From assembly GCA_045617625.1 (NCBI GenBank), contig JAZLJA010000059.1:1-64000 (forward strand): DNA of 64,000 bases, in the 5' to 3' direction. Under the pieces are notes generated by a model that was given only the letters and a program-made list of their open reading frames with translations, did not search any database and was not told where the DNA came from. Below are positions 1-7,732 of the stretch, piece after piece. The DNA comes from Firm-04 sp045617625 (GTDB lineage: Bacteria > Bacillota > Clostridia > Oscillospirales > Ruminococcaceae). Both the position numbers and the translations under genes were made by a program. The first letter of the stretch is position 1. The number at the start of each line of letters is the position of its first letter.

Positions 1-380
1 CCGGTGCTGCTAAGGCTATCGGTCTCGTTATCCCTGAGCTGAACGGCAAGCTCATCGGTTCTGCACAGCGCGTGCCTGTTCCGACCGGTTCCACCACCAT
101 CCTGACCGCTGTTGTCAAGGGTGCAAACGTGACCAAGGAAGGCATCAATGCTGCTATGAAGGCTGCTGCTTCCGAGTCCTTCGGCTACAACGAGGATCAG
201 ATCGTTTCTTCCGATGTTATCGGTATGCGTTTCGGTTCTCTGTTCGATGCTACTCAGACCATGGTTTCCGATATGGGCGATGGTCTCTATCAGGTTCAGG
301 TCGTTTCCTGGTACGACAACGAGAACTCCTACACCAGCCAGATGGTTCGCACCATCAAGTATTTCGCAGAACTCGGCTAA
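1..380 (+). CDS. gapA: Glyceraldehyde-3-phosphate dehydrogenase, C-terminal part
   Basis: Partial gene entering from the left edge; the visible 125 residues are read in the frame beginning at base 3. It converts glyceraldehyde 3-phosphate to 1,3-bisphosphoglycerate in cytosolic glycolysis. The visible part is the catalytic domain: GSAQRVPVPTGS carries the phosphate-binding arginine and SWYDNENSY is the family signature near the C-terminus. The NAD-binding half and active-site cysteine lie outside the window. A rho-independent terminator follows 20 bases after the stop. The rest of lower glycolysis (pgk, tpiA, gpmI) lies about 45 kb away on the other strand, so gapA is not in that block. Confidence 0.97.
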   Translation, partial: GAAKAIGLVIPELNGKLIGSAQRVPVPTGSTTILTAVVKGANVTKEGINAAMKAAASESFGYNEDQIVSSDVIGMRFGSLFDATQTMVSDMGDGLYQVQVVSWYDNENSYTSQMVRTIKYFAELG

Positions 381-400
381 TCTGCTATCGCTTTCAAAAT

Positions 401-432
401 CCCCTGCTTCTCACGAGGCAGGGGGTTTTTTT
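401..432 (+). terminator. Terminator of gapA
   Basis: Stem CCCCTGC / GCAGGGG with a short loop followed by a run of seven T. It lies just after the gapA stop. Confidence 0.9.
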
Positions 433-458
433 ATCCGATGATCGGCGGCTCCATTCAC

Positions 459-522
459 TATGCCCCGTTTCGCGTTGCGAAACATGGGAGTCCCCATTAT
501 CAATGCATCGCAGATACAATAA
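459..522 (-). repeat. Copy 1 of the intergenic palindromic repeat
   Basis: Read on the minus strand it runs TGTATCTGCGATGCATTGAT, then AATGGGGACTCCCATG and the palindrome GTTTCGCAACGCGAAAC-GGGGC. It matches the copies at 40999-41078 and 43388-43535. It fills the space between the gapA terminator and the spore-protein terminator. Confidence 0.8.
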
Positions 523-524
523 CA

Positions 525-557
525 GAGCGGCGACTCTGAAAGCACAGAGCCGCCGCT
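525..557 (-). terminator. Terminator of the spore protein gene
   Basis: Stem AGCGGCG-CTCTG / CAGAG-CGCCGCT directly downstream (minus strand) of the spore-protein stop, followed by a weakly T-rich tract. Confidence 0.6.
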
Positions 558-572
558 GATGGTTTGCAGGAA

Positions 573-752
573 TTACTGCATTTTGTAGGCGTCGATCATC
601 TTTTTGACCATCTGACCGCCGATCGAGCCTGCCTGACGAGAGGTCAGGTCGCCGTTGTAACCCTTATTCAAAGTCACGCCGACTTCGCTGGCAGATTCCA
701 TCTTAAATCGTTCGAGGGCATCCTTGCCCTTCTGCGTAAATTCACCCTTCAT
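573..752 (-). CDS. Alpha/beta-type small acid-soluble spore protein
   Basis: A 59-residue SASP of the SspA type. These proteins coat spore DNA, protect it from UV and damage, and supply amino acids at germination. The family signature is present: SEVGV followed by GYNGDLTSRQAGSIGG and an amphipathic C-terminal helix. The start at 752 is chosen because GGAG lies eight bases before it; an in-frame ATG at 770 is inside the ribosome-binding region itself. It is slightly shorter than the usual 65-75 residues at its N-terminus. It is monocistronic, with a terminator downstream. Transcription by sigma-G is expected for the family; I see only a weak CATATACT box near 833-840. It is strong evidence for a spore former. 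Confidence 0.93.
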   Translation of the reverse strand: MKGEFTQKGKDALERFKMESASEVGVTLNKGYNGDLTSRQAGSIGGQMVKKMIDAYKMQ

Positions 753-882
753 TGTGTGTGTCTCCTTCATCGGCAGCCTGATTGAGCGACGCTGCCCGAA
801 TGCAGAGTCTGTTTTGTCGCTGCCGTGATAGGAGTATATGCCGCAGTCACGCGAATATTTGTGGAAATGATTGGCTTGCGTG

Positions 883-1887
883 TTATTTGTCGATCTGCAC
901 CGTCACAATGAAGCCGTTCTGATTATCGCCCGAAAGCGTATAAGCGCATTCAGCGGGCACAGGCACTTCCACGATGCCTGCCTCATCCTCTGAAAGCGCA
1001 GGAACATAGAACGCCTCATAGGTTTTGCCCTCAGCGTCTTTCAGCTCCAGATGTTCCCCTTCGTAGGTATAGAGCTGCATCTGTGCGAGATATTCTTCGA
1101 GGCAGAGGTTGTTTTCCTTCATATAGATGGCGTGAGGCACACCCACATAGCGGAAATGCCACGGTTCCGAGGCAAACTGTGTCGTCTCGACCTTATCGGC
1201 GGCATAGCGCAGAACGAAGCCGTATTCGGCGCAATGCTCATAGATCCATGCGAAATCGCCTGTGCCGTCGAACTCCTTGCCCTCGCCGTGCTGATAGACG
1301 TTCACATCGAGCGCAAGACCGGTTTCATGTTCGCTGAAGCCGGCAGGGGGTGTTTTTGCGGGATTCCCCGCCGCAGTTTTGTCCTTGTCGGCAAGATTTT
1401 TCTGCTGCGCCTGCGTGCGGTAGCCGTCCACGACCTGAAGTCCCTCCACGCCGGTCGCGTCGAAACACGCCTGTGTCATGGCAGTGAAAGCATCGACGCA
1501 CTGCGGCAGCCCCTTGACCTCGGTATCGCGCACCGAATAATGTTCGTTGCGTTTTTCGTAGTAGGTGACGAGTGTTTCGGAGGTATCGGAAGTATGATAA
1601 TCGCGGTTGACGAGCATGAGGTCGCCCTTGAGGATGTCGGTGCGGAACAGTGCTTCATAGGAATAGATGACTTTATCTTCGTCCACAGGTACGGTTTCGT
1701 CGGGGATCACGATGTCGATTTCCGAAGATTCCTCTGCGGAGGAAGTATCCTCGATCAATTCGGTGTTGTCAAAGATATATTTTGCGCCATAAATGCCGCC
1801 GGCGAGCAGCAGCACGGCAAGAATGCCTGCGATGAGCCCTTTGGGGGATTTGCGCAATTCTTTTCCGGTAGTACGGTAATCAGCCAA
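883..1887 (-). CDS. VanY-type D-alanyl-D-alanine carboxypeptidase, membrane-anchored
   Basis: A 334-residue M15B metallopeptidase expected to trim the terminal D-Ala from peptidoglycan stem peptides outside the membrane. One N-terminal membrane segment (about residues 18-36) is followed by an acidic linker and the peptidase domain. Zinc ligands are visible in SEHETGLALDV (His187, Asp194) and EPWHF (His244), with Glu241 the likely catalytic base and Arg157 in DGYRTQ. The C-terminal 70 residues after the peptidase domain are not recognised. The start is a TTG at 1887, because GAAAGGAG lies eight bases before it; upstream in-frame codons run into the promoter. Monocistronic. Confidence 0.9.
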   Translation of the reverse strand: MADYRTTGKELRKSPKGLIAGILAVLLLAGGIYGAKYIFDNTELIEDTSSAEESSEIDIVIPDETVPVDEDKVIYSYEALFRTDILKGDLMLVNRDYHTSDTSETLVTYYEKRNEHYSVRDTEVKGLPQCVDAFTAMTQACFDATGVEGLQVVDGYRTQAQQKNLADKDKTAAGNPAKTPPAGFSEHETGLALDVNVYQHGEGKEFDGTGDFAWIYEHCAEYGFVLRYAADKVETTQFASEPWHFRYVGVPHAIYMKENNLCLEEYLAQMQLYTYEGEHLELKDAEGKTYEAFYVPALSEDEAGIVEVPVPAECAYTLSGDNQNGFIVTVQIDK

Positions 1888-1939
1888 GTTATTCGCTCCT
1901 TTCAAATTTGCAGATTGAATATGCTGATGAATTACATTT

Positions 1940-1967
1940 ATTATAGCATAGCTTTTGCGAAAAGCAA
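1940..1967 (-). promoter_or_regulatory. Promoter of the VanY-type carboxypeptidase
   Basis: Minus strand: TTGCTT, 16-base spacer, TATAAT preceded by TGC (extended -10). It lies 52 bases upstream of the chosen TTG start. Confidence 0.7.
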
Positions 1968-2048
1968 AATGATTCGATGCATATTTGTGATATCTTACAA
2001 AATATTTCGTCACATATCGTATATTTCACCGAATATGCACTCAAAAAC

Positions 2049-2077
2049 TTGACTTTTCTCTGCAAAGGTGATATGCT
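2049..2077 (+). promoter_or_regulatory. Promoter of the zinc-ribbon gene
   Basis: TTGACT, 17-base spacer, TATGCT; about 70 bases before the chosen start. Confidence 0.55.
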
Positions 2078-2145
2078 CAATATACGGCAGCGGCATCGTC
2101 ACCGCGCCGAATCTTTTGCGCATTTGGAAAAATGAGGTGATTGCG

Positions 2146-2385
2146 TTGATTTGTCCGAATTGTGGTGAACCTGTTTCCTCCCGACACGATTTCTGCGTTG
2201 TCTGCGGCACAGATCTTGCCTGCAAAGGCGAGAATCACAGCCGCGGCGGAGTGAAAAAACCTCGGAACGGCACCAAAGCACCTGCTGCGGAGCAATCTGC
2301 GGCAGTGACAGAACCGGTGAAATCCGTGAAGCCTGCTGAAAACGAATCGCGCATCATGCCCGATTTCATGCGGGGATATATCTGA
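2146..2385 (+). CDS. Small zinc-ribbon protein, function unknown
   Basis: A 79-residue protein starting with a zinc ribbon (CPNCG at residues 3-7, CVVCG about 13 residues later) followed by a basic, then Ala/Pro/Glu-rich, probably disordered tail. No membrane segment follows the ribbon, unlike many zinc-ribbon membrane proteins of Firmicutes. The TTG start at 2146 is chosen because GAGGTG lies six bases before it and because it puts the ribbon at the extreme N-terminus, as is usual for this type; an in-frame ATG at 2068 overlaps the promoter. Possible role in binding nucleic acid or protein, but nothing in the sequence decides this. Confidence 0.6.
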   Translation: MICPNCGEPVSSRHDFCVVCGTDLACKGENHSRGGVKKPRNGTKAPAAEQSAAVTEPVKSVKPAENESRIMPDFMRGYI

Positions 2386-2406
2386 GGTAACATCGGAAAA
2401 AAGATG

Positions 2407-2463
2407 AAAATCACCTTTTCGTGAGCTGCATAGGGGTGTGCGCATGAAAAGGTGATTTTTTTG
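2407..2463 (+). terminator. Terminator after the zinc-ribbon gene
   Basis: Long near-perfect stem, AAAATCACCTTTTC / GAAAAGGTGATTTT, closed by about 25 bases and followed by T-rich sequence. The arms are A/T symmetric, so it could act in both directions. Confidence 0.8.
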
Positions 2464-2557
2464 ATTTGTGAACAAAATCGCAAAATGTTCAAAACAGGCG
2501 GTCGAAAATTGTCAAAATTCGTCATTCTGCGTGGATGCTTTTTTGACGTATATATGA

Positions 2558-2563
2558 TATAAT
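2558..2563 (+). promoter_or_regulatory. Probable -10 element of mscL
   Basis: TGATATAAT 54 bases before the mscL start. No convincing -35 at 17 bases; the TTGACG nearby is too close. Confidence 0.4.
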
Positions 2564-2616
2564 AAGAGAGATGACGCGTGGAAAACGCGAAAAAAAAGAA
2601 AGGGTGTATTTTGATT

Positions 2617-3081
2617 ATGGCAGACAAAAAGGCAGTCGCAGGAGCGGCAAAAGAAAAGGGCAAGGGTTTTCTTCAGGAGTTTAAGGAATTTGCACTGAAG
2701 GGCAACGTCATGGATCTGGCAGTCGGTGTTATCATCGGTGCAGCATTCCAGAACATCGTGACTGCGCTGACGAACAGCTTCATCACACCGCTGATTGCGC
2801 TTTGCACAGGCGGCTGCAAGAAGAATCCGGAGACGGGTGCACTGGAGATGGTGGGCGGTCAGTTCACGATCAATGGCGTGTCGTTTGATTACGGCGCATT
2901 CATTTCCGCAATTCTGAACTTCCTGATTATGGCACTGATCCTGTTCCTGATGATCAAGGGTGTCAACAAGCTGATGAACATTGGCAAGAAGAAGGAAGAG
3001 GAGAAGCCTGAGGAGCCGCCGAAGCCCTCGAATGAGGAACTGCTTTTGACGGAGATCCGCGATCTGATGAAAAAGAACTAA
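2617..3081 (+). CDS. mscL: Large-conductance mechanosensitive channel MscL
   Basis: A 154-residue inner-membrane channel that opens under membrane tension to release solutes on hypo-osmotic shock. It has the family layout: amphipathic N-terminal helix, first transmembrane helix with the pore-lining KGNVMDLAVGVIIG motif (about residues 27-40), an extracellular loop, a second helix (FISAILNFLIMALILFLMI) and a charged cytoplasmic helix. The loop contains two cysteines (CTGGCKKN), seen in Gram-positive versions. Start at the ATG of MADKK with AAAGGG upstream; a GTG 39 bases earlier has no spaced ribosome-binding site. Monocistronic, followed by a strong terminator. Confidence 0.95.
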   Translation: MADKKAVAGAAKEKGKGFLQEFKEFALKGNVMDLAVGVIIGAAFQNIVTALTNSFITPLIALCTGGCKKNPETGALEMVGGQFTINGVSFDYGAFISAILNFLIMALILFLMIKGVNKLMNIGKKKEEEKPEEPPKPSNEELLLTEIRDLMKKN

Positions 3082-3090
3082 GAGCAAAGG

Positions 3091-3130
3091 AAACGCCGCA
3101 TCCCGCGAGAATGGGATGCGGCGTTTTTTT
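3091..3130 (+). terminator. Terminator of mscL, probably shared with the convergent DUF624 gene
   Basis: Stem AAACGCCGCATCCC / GGGATGCGGCGTTT followed by T7 on the plus strand. The minus-strand side also has a T-containing tail and the convergent gene ends 24 bases away. Confidence 0.9.
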
Positions 3131-3153
3131 ATCATGTACTGAGGATCATGCGG

Positions 3154-4065
3154 TCACTGGATGGTCTTGCCGCGATGTCTGTTTTTCTCCTTATGGATTG
3201 GTGTTTCGGAGCCGCCTCTGTCCGTGAAAACGCGCTCCTCCTCCGAGACAACCACCTCTGCTTCAGGGTTTGTCTCACCGTTTTCCGCGTAATAGGGATT
3301 GATGACATACCGCTGGATTACAGGGTAGTTGATGAACATCACCAGATACCCGATGAATGCGGCAGGGAAGAAGGCAAATACGAACATAAAGACGGAGCTG
3401 AACAAAAGGAGCAGCACGCACAGTGCAAGGATCGCCGCAATGCAAATAAAGGTCAGCAAACAGGTTTTGGGCGAAAGGCAGGCGAGCATCAGCGCGTTTT
3501 TGAACAAACTGCCGCCTTTGAGATTGGTAGCCACCTGCATCGGCAGGAGGAAGAAGTTCATGAACAGCAGCAGGAGTGCCGCGGCAAGCGAGACTGCAAA
3601 CAGCAGGTAGACAGCCTTGCTTTGCAGCAGATCGGCAAGCTGCGGATACATGAACCAACCGAGATAAACCGACACCGCCACGATCGCGTCGATCACGAAG
3701 ATCAGCGTTGCCATGAGGAAATTACTCGTGAATCCTTTTTTGAATTCCTCCCAGAGGAAGAAAGCCTTGTCCAGTGTGATGAGCCTTAGCACGCGGGTAC
3801 AGCCTGCCAGAGTGGGTCCGGCGATCACCGCCTGCACGACCAGCAAAAAGATGCACATTGCGTTGGTGAGTGCGTTGTTTGTTTCGAGATAGAAGATCAC
3901 CGAAAGCATGAGCGGGATATGGAAACCGACATAAATGAGGTTTAACAGCAGCAGTTTTCCGAGATTGCGCCACAGCAGTTCCCAGAACCGAGCGAACGGT
4001 TTTTTCTTTGGGGCATGGGGATCAATGCCCACCCCGGCATTTTCGTATCCGCCAAACAGGCTCAT
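3154..4065 (-). CDS. DUF624 (YesL-like) membrane protein
   Basis: A 303-residue integral membrane protein with five or six predicted helices and a charged cytoplasmic C-terminus. The N-terminal FARFWELLWRNLGKLLLLN and the central EEFKKGF segment resemble the YesL/DUF624 family, whose function is not established. AAAGGAG lies nine bases before the ATG. It follows spoIIM by 25 bases on the same strand and is probably the last gene of the folT-proC-spoIIM unit. The N-terminal GGY-rich stretch and the last 40 residues look disordered. Confidence 0.75.
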   Translation of the reverse strand: MSLFGGYENAGVGIDPHAPKKKPFARFWELLWRNLGKLLLLNLIYVGFHIPLMLSVIFYLETNNALTNAMCIFLLVVQAVIAGPTLAGCTRVLRLITLDKAFFLWEEFKKGFTSNFLMATLIFVIDAIVAVSVYLGWFMYPQLADLLQSKAVYLLFAVSLAAALLLLFMNFFLLPMQVATNLKGGSLFKNALMLACLSPKTCLLTFICIAAILALCVLLLLFSSVFMFVFAFFPAAFIGYLVMFINYPVIQRYVINPYYAENGETNPEAEVVVSEEERVFTDRGGSETPIHKEKNRHRGKTIQ

Positions 4066-4090
4066 GGTGATGACTCCTTTCGATGTCCGT

Positions 4091-4729
4091 CTATGTGATA
4101 GGGTTGCCGAGCAGCAGCCGTTGTGTAAAGCCCCACATCAGAGCCGTGTGGAGCGCGGCGGCAGCGAGTGTCAGTGCGGAATAAGCAAGCCACCGCAGAT
4201 GAATATTTTTCCGCAGGGTGCTGATTTCCGCGTCTGCTTGTCCGAGAAAGAGATAGCGCAGGGAAAGTGCCGAGAGTGTCAGAGCATCTTTCGCGGCAAA
4301 GGCGAGCAGCACACCTGTCAGAAAGCACACAGGCAGCAGCATGACGGCGGCGATGGGCAGCCCGTTTTGCAGGCCGTAGGTTTCAAAGCAGCGGGTGCCT
4401 GCCGCGCCGATCGCCATACCGCGCAGGATCAAAATGACGGCGGCGAGGGGCTGTCCGATCGCCGAGCAGCCGGCGATCAGCATTCCTGCCAGACAAAGCA
4501 GCGACGGCACCGACACGCCGCAGAACACATCCCAAAGGGAGCGTTTTGCGGCAGTGACAGCCGCACCGCCGAAAAATCGTTCCAGCGGATCGAGCAGATG
4601 AGGGGGCAATTTGGCAGCGCACAGTGTGCCGACGCACACGCCGCCCAGCAGCCAGAGCATCATTGCCTGCAGCCGTGACAGCCGCTCATCCCTGCTTGTC
4701 CGACAGGATACAGTCTGATAAAAGTTCAT
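4091..4729 (-). CDS. spoIIM: SpoIIM-like sporulation membrane protein
   Basis: A 212-residue polytopic protein with about five membrane segments. The segment AGCSAIGQPLAAVILILRG matches the conserved core of SpoIIM, the membrane scaffold that with SpoIID and SpoIIP remodels septal peptidoglycan during engulfment. Start at 4729: AGGAGG is seven bases away, whereas the in-frame ATG six bases earlier abuts it. It sits between proC and the DUF624 gene, with short gaps, so it appears to be in the folT operon. That is unusual company for a sigma-E gene. Confidence in the family is good; participation in engulfment is inferred from the family. Confidence 0.8.
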   Translation of the reverse strand: MNFYQTVSCRTSRDERLSRLQAMMLWLLGGVCVGTLCAAKLPPHLLDPLERFFGGAAVTAAKRSLWDVFCGVSVPSLLCLAGMLIAGCSAIGQPLAAVILILRGMAIGAAGTRCFETYGLQNGLPIAAVMLLPVCFLTGVLLAFAAKDALTLSALSLRYLFLGQADAEISTLRKNIHLRWLAYSALTLAAAALHTALMWGFTQRLLLGNPIT

Positions 4730-4791
4730 GTTCATCCCTCCTGTCCGAGCATATGCCCGCGGCACGGGGATTAGAACCATAGAACCGTAAT

Positions 4792-5604
4792 TTAAGCTTT
4801 CTTTGCGCCCGCGAGCTCGTAGGCTCTTGCGGTGCAGCTTTCGCAGCATTCCTTGACGGTGTCCTCAAGCCTGCCTGCGTAGAGTTTGTCAAGCCCTGCG
4901 AGGGTGGTGCCGCCGGGTGATGATACCATGCGGATGAGTTCATCGACGCTGTATCCCGAATCGGTCAGCATTTTTGCCGAGCCGATCATCGACTGTGCAA
5001 ACAGCGAGAGGGCGGCATTTTCGTCGATGCCCTCCGAAGCGGCATAGTCGAGGAAAGCCTTTGCGTAGAGGTAGAGAAAAGCGGGGCTGGAGCCGTTCAC
5101 GGCGATGATCTCGCGCATTTTCGATTCAGGGATCTCCTCCGCGACGCCGCAGGTGGCAAACAGCTTCATGGCGAAAGCGAATTCGTCGTCCGAAACGCCC
5201 GCGCATTTTGCGAGTGCGGATGCGCCCTCACCGAGCATCAGGGGGGTATTGGGCATCACGAGGATGATGCGTGCTTCAGCGATGGTGTGGGAGCGGATGA
5301 ATTCCGCGGAAATGCCTGCGCAAATGGAAATGACGATCTGTTCTTTCCGCAGTTTGATGCCGTCGAGAATGCCGCCGAGAACCTGCGGCTTGACAGCGAG
5401 GATGAGGAAATCGACCGCATCAGCGAGTGCCTGTTCATTTGCGGCGATGCTGACGCCCTCATTTTTGAGTGCCGCACGTTTCTCCTCACTGGCATCATAG
5501 GCGAAGATCTCCGTGATCTCGCCGTTTTTGCACAAATCCGATGCGGCGATGCCGTGCAGCATTGCGCTGCCCATATTGCCTGCACCGAGAAAACCGATTT
5601 TCAT
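4792..5604 (-). CDS. proC: Pyrroline-5-carboxylate reductase
   Basis: A 270-residue cytosolic enzyme that reduces 1-pyrroline-5-carboxylate to L-proline, the last step of proline synthesis. The Rossmann motif GAGNMGSAM is at the N-terminus, and the family motifs VKPQVL, MPNTPLMLGEG, GSSPAFLYLY and SPGGTTLAGL follow in order. Length is normal for the family. The ribosome-binding site AAAGGAG lies eight bases before the ATG. It is 20 bases downstream of folT, so it is probably co-transcribed from the folate riboswitch leader. No proA or proB is visible in this window. Confidence 0.96.
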   Translation of the reverse strand: MKIGFLGAGNMGSAMLHGIAASDLCKNGEITEIFAYDASEEKRAALKNEGVSIAANEQALADAVDFLILAVKPQVLGGILDGIKLRKEQIVISICAGISAEFIRSHTIAEARIILVMPNTPLMLGEGASALAKCAGVSDDEFAFAMKLFATCGVAEEIPESKMREIIAVNGSSPAFLYLYAKAFLDYAASEGIDENAALSLFAQSMIGSAKMLTDSGYSVDELIRMVSSPGGTTLAGLDKLYAGRLEDTVKECCESCTARAYELAGAKKA

Positions 5605-5624
5605 GGCAAAGCTCCTTTTGATGA

Positions 5625-6239
5625 TTATACTGCCGCTTTTTGTTTCCCGAACACGATTTCATATGCGATCAGCACCGGCATCAGCACGAAAACGATCAGC
5701 AGAACATCAAGCGGAAGTTCAAGAAGATTCTTGACGATACGCGCCGTGATCATTGCGCCGAGTGTTCTGCCGTTGACACCGAACCCGTAGTGATAATTCG
5801 CGGCGGTGTTGCAGATAATGTTGATCACCACAACATCGAAGATTCTTGCGATGACCAGCCGAATGCAGATTTCCCAGTCCAGCACGCGAGAAATCGTTGA
5901 TTTCGGCGTCGTCAGACGGAATTTCCGATAGGCGATCAACCCGTAGATCAAGCCCTGAATCATCGCGATGAGGGTATAGAGCGGGAAAAACGCCCCGTCA
6001 GGATGCGCCACAAATCCGACCAGATCACAGATTCCGCCTGCAAACAGCGAAATCGTCGGGCCATAGAGCGCACCGATCGCAGCGATTGCCAGAAACGCGA
6101 AATTGATTTTCGCAAAGCCCAACTCGATCGTGAACGATTCGAGCACATAGGAAACGGCGATCAGCATTCCCGTGACCAGAACACTGCGGAGATTCTGAAA
6201 TTCCTTTGCGGACTCCTGAAACATACGAAACAGCTTCAT
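5625..6239 (-). CDS. folT: ECF transporter folate-binding S component FolT
   Basis: A 204-residue membrane protein with six predicted helices, the substrate-binding subunit of an energy-coupling factor importer; it would work with shared EcfA/A'/T subunits encoded elsewhere. The N-terminal segment AVSYVLESFTIELGFAKINF and the following GALYGP loop are typical of the folate group. Assignment to folate is supported by the tetrahydrofolate riboswitch immediately upstream. The start codon follows a terminator-like hairpin whose 3' arm holds the ribosome-binding site AAAGGAG. First gene of the folT-proC-spoIIM-DUF624 unit. Confidence 0.92.
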   Translation of the reverse strand: MKLFRMFQESAKEFQNLRSVLVTGMLIAVSYVLESFTIELGFAKINFAFLAIAAIGALYGPTISLFAGGICDLVGFVAHPDGAFFPLYTLIAMIQGLIYGLIAYRKFRLTTPKSTISRVLDWEICIRLVIARIFDVVVINIICNTAANYHYGFGVNGRTLGAMITARIVKNLLELPLDVLLIVFVLMPVLIAYEIVFGKQKAAV

Positions 6240-6288
6240 AAAAAATCACACTCCTTTGTTACTTCCGTTAATGCACAAAGGAGTGTTT
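6240..6288 (-). terminator. Riboswitch expression platform: attenuator that also holds the folT ribosome-binding site
   Basis: Minus strand: stem ACACTCCTTTGT / ACAAAGGAGTGT, then GATTTTTT running into the folT ATG. The 3' arm contains AAAGGAG, so the same hairpin can end transcription or hide the ribosome-binding site. Confidence 0.8.
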
Positions 6289-6303
6289 GTTCTATTCCCT
6301 TAT

Positions 6304-6414
6304 GCGTCAGCGGGATGCGGAAATCTCACCGCAAGTGCATATTTCGGCACTTTTCGTTTGATCGGCAACTCCCCGTCCGATCAACACTTTACGCGAGATA
6401 TCCTACTCTGATGC
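6304..6414 (-). promoter_or_regulatory. Tetrahydrofolate (THF) riboswitch
   Basis: Read on the minus strand, the aptamer core AGAGTAGGATATCTCGCG, AAGTGTTGATCGG..CCGATCAA, GTGC..GCAC, GCGGTGAGATTTCC and GCATCCCGCT follows the order and conserved bases of the folT-type THF aptamer. P1 is formed by GCATCAG (5') and CTGACGC (3') with one mismatch. A hairpin GATGC-TTTTC-GCATC overlaps the 5' side of P1 and could compete with it. It controls folT and, if co-transcribed, proC, spoIIM and the DUF624 gene. The match is by eye from knowledge of the consensus. Confidence 0.9.
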
Positions 6415-6459
6415 GAAAAGCATCATGCTTACAGATGGTGCGCTCCGGCACCCGGGGGA

Positions 6460-7419
6460 TCAGATGTTGATGGTGTCGTTCAGCACGAGGAGATCCTCCT
6501 GGAACGGCTTCTGCATTTTGAGGGCTTCCTGAATATCGAAATCCACGAGCTTGTCGCCGCGGATGCCCACAACACGGTTGCCGATGCCCTGTTCGAGCAG
6601 GTCAACGGCATATTTGCCCATCTGGGAAGCGAGAACGCGGTCGCGGACAGTCGGGCTGCCGCCGCGCTGCACATGGCCGAGAATGGTAGCTCTTGCTTCG
6701 ATGCCGGTTTTCTCGGTGATGGTTTTTGCGATTTCCTCGGAGTGACCGACGCCTTCCGCAACGATGAGCACGAAGTTCTGCTTGCCGAGTTTTCTGGTGG
6801 CGAGCATTTTGTTCATGACTTTGTCGAGATCGACTTCCTTTTCGGGCACGAGGACATTGGTTGCGCCGCAAGCGATAGCGGTGTTGACAGCGATGAAGCC
6901 TGCGCGTCTGCCCATGACCTCAACGACAGAGCATCTGTCGTGGCTGTGGCTGGTATCGCGGAGTTTATCGACGAGTTCCATGACGGTATTCATGGCGGTG
7001 TCGTAGCCGATGGTATAGTCGGTGCTGGTGATATCGTTGTCGATGGTGCCGGGGATACCGATGCAGGGGATGCCGTGTGCGGAAAGGTCGCCTGCGCCGC
7101 GGTAGGAGCCGTCGCCGCCGATGACGACGAGGCCTTCGATGCCGAGTTCCTTGCAGGATTCGACGCCTTTGAGGACGCCGGCTTCCTCTTTGAATTCGGG
7201 GCAGCGAGCGGTAAAGAGCAGGGTGCCGCCGCGCTGAATGATAGACGAAACGGAGCGGGCATCCATCTGGAAAACGTCGCGGTTGATGAGGCCGGTGTAG
7301 CCTCTGCGGATACCGATGACTTCCATGCCCTTATAGAGAGCGGTTCTAGTGACAGCACGGATGGCGGCATTCATGCCTGGTGCGTCGCCGCCGCTCGTGA
7401 GTACGCCGATTCTTTTCAT
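6460..7419 (-). CDS. pfkA: ATP-dependent 6-phosphofructokinase
   Basis: A 319-residue cytosolic enzyme phosphorylating fructose 6-phosphate to fructose 1,6-bisphosphate, the committed glycolytic step. Conserved blocks: GGDAPGMN (ATP site), GGDGS, GTIDND with the catalytic aspartate, MGRRAG (substrate site) and GHVQRGGSP. Gly in GGDGS and the residues around it fit an ATP rather than pyrophosphate enzyme. The length equals the classic bacterial form when started at the ATG at 7419, which has AGGAGG nine bases upstream; the upstream in-frame GTG does not. It is monocistronic, with its own promoter; the folate riboswitch begins 46 bases after its stop. Confidence 0.97.
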   Translation of the reverse strand: MKRIGVLTSGGDAPGMNAAIRAVTRTALYKGMEVIGIRRGYTGLINRDVFQMDARSVSSIIQRGGTLLFTARCPEFKEEAGVLKGVESCKELGIEGLVVIGGDGSYRGAGDLSAHGIPCIGIPGTIDNDITSTDYTIGYDTAMNTVMELVDKLRDTSHSHDRCSVVEVMGRRAGFIAVNTAIACGATNVLVPEKEVDLDKVMNKMLATRKLGKQNFVLIVAEGVGHSEEIAKTITEKTGIEARATILGHVQRGGSPTVRDRVLASQMGKYAVDLLEQGIGNRVVGIRGDKLVDFDIQEALKMQKPFQEDLLVLNDTINI

Positions 7420-7490
7420 TTTGATAATCCTCCTATAGTCCGCAGCGAGATGCGGTTCAATCCTCACGAAATAAAAATTCGCCTACTATT

Positions 7491-7518
7491 ATTTTACTAC
7501 TTTTCGAGATTTTGTCAA
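7491..7518 (-). promoter_or_regulatory. Promoter of pfkA
   Basis: Minus strand: TTGACA, 16-base spacer, TAAAAT; 72 bases before the pfkA start. Confidence 0.75.
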
Positions 7519-7732
7519 GGGGATATTTTACTTTTTTCTATCGAGAAAGGAAATTTTCTGAAATCGTGTTGGTTTTTGGATGATTTGCCATTCGATAAAA
7601 GAAGGGGAACCCCCTTAAGACGAATACCCATATAGAAGTTTTGCCCCCAAGCGTTTATGCGCTTAGGGGCATTATATTTTATACGGTTGCTAAGATAAAG
7701 GGGAATTTAACAGCCCTGCAAACTGGGATTTG

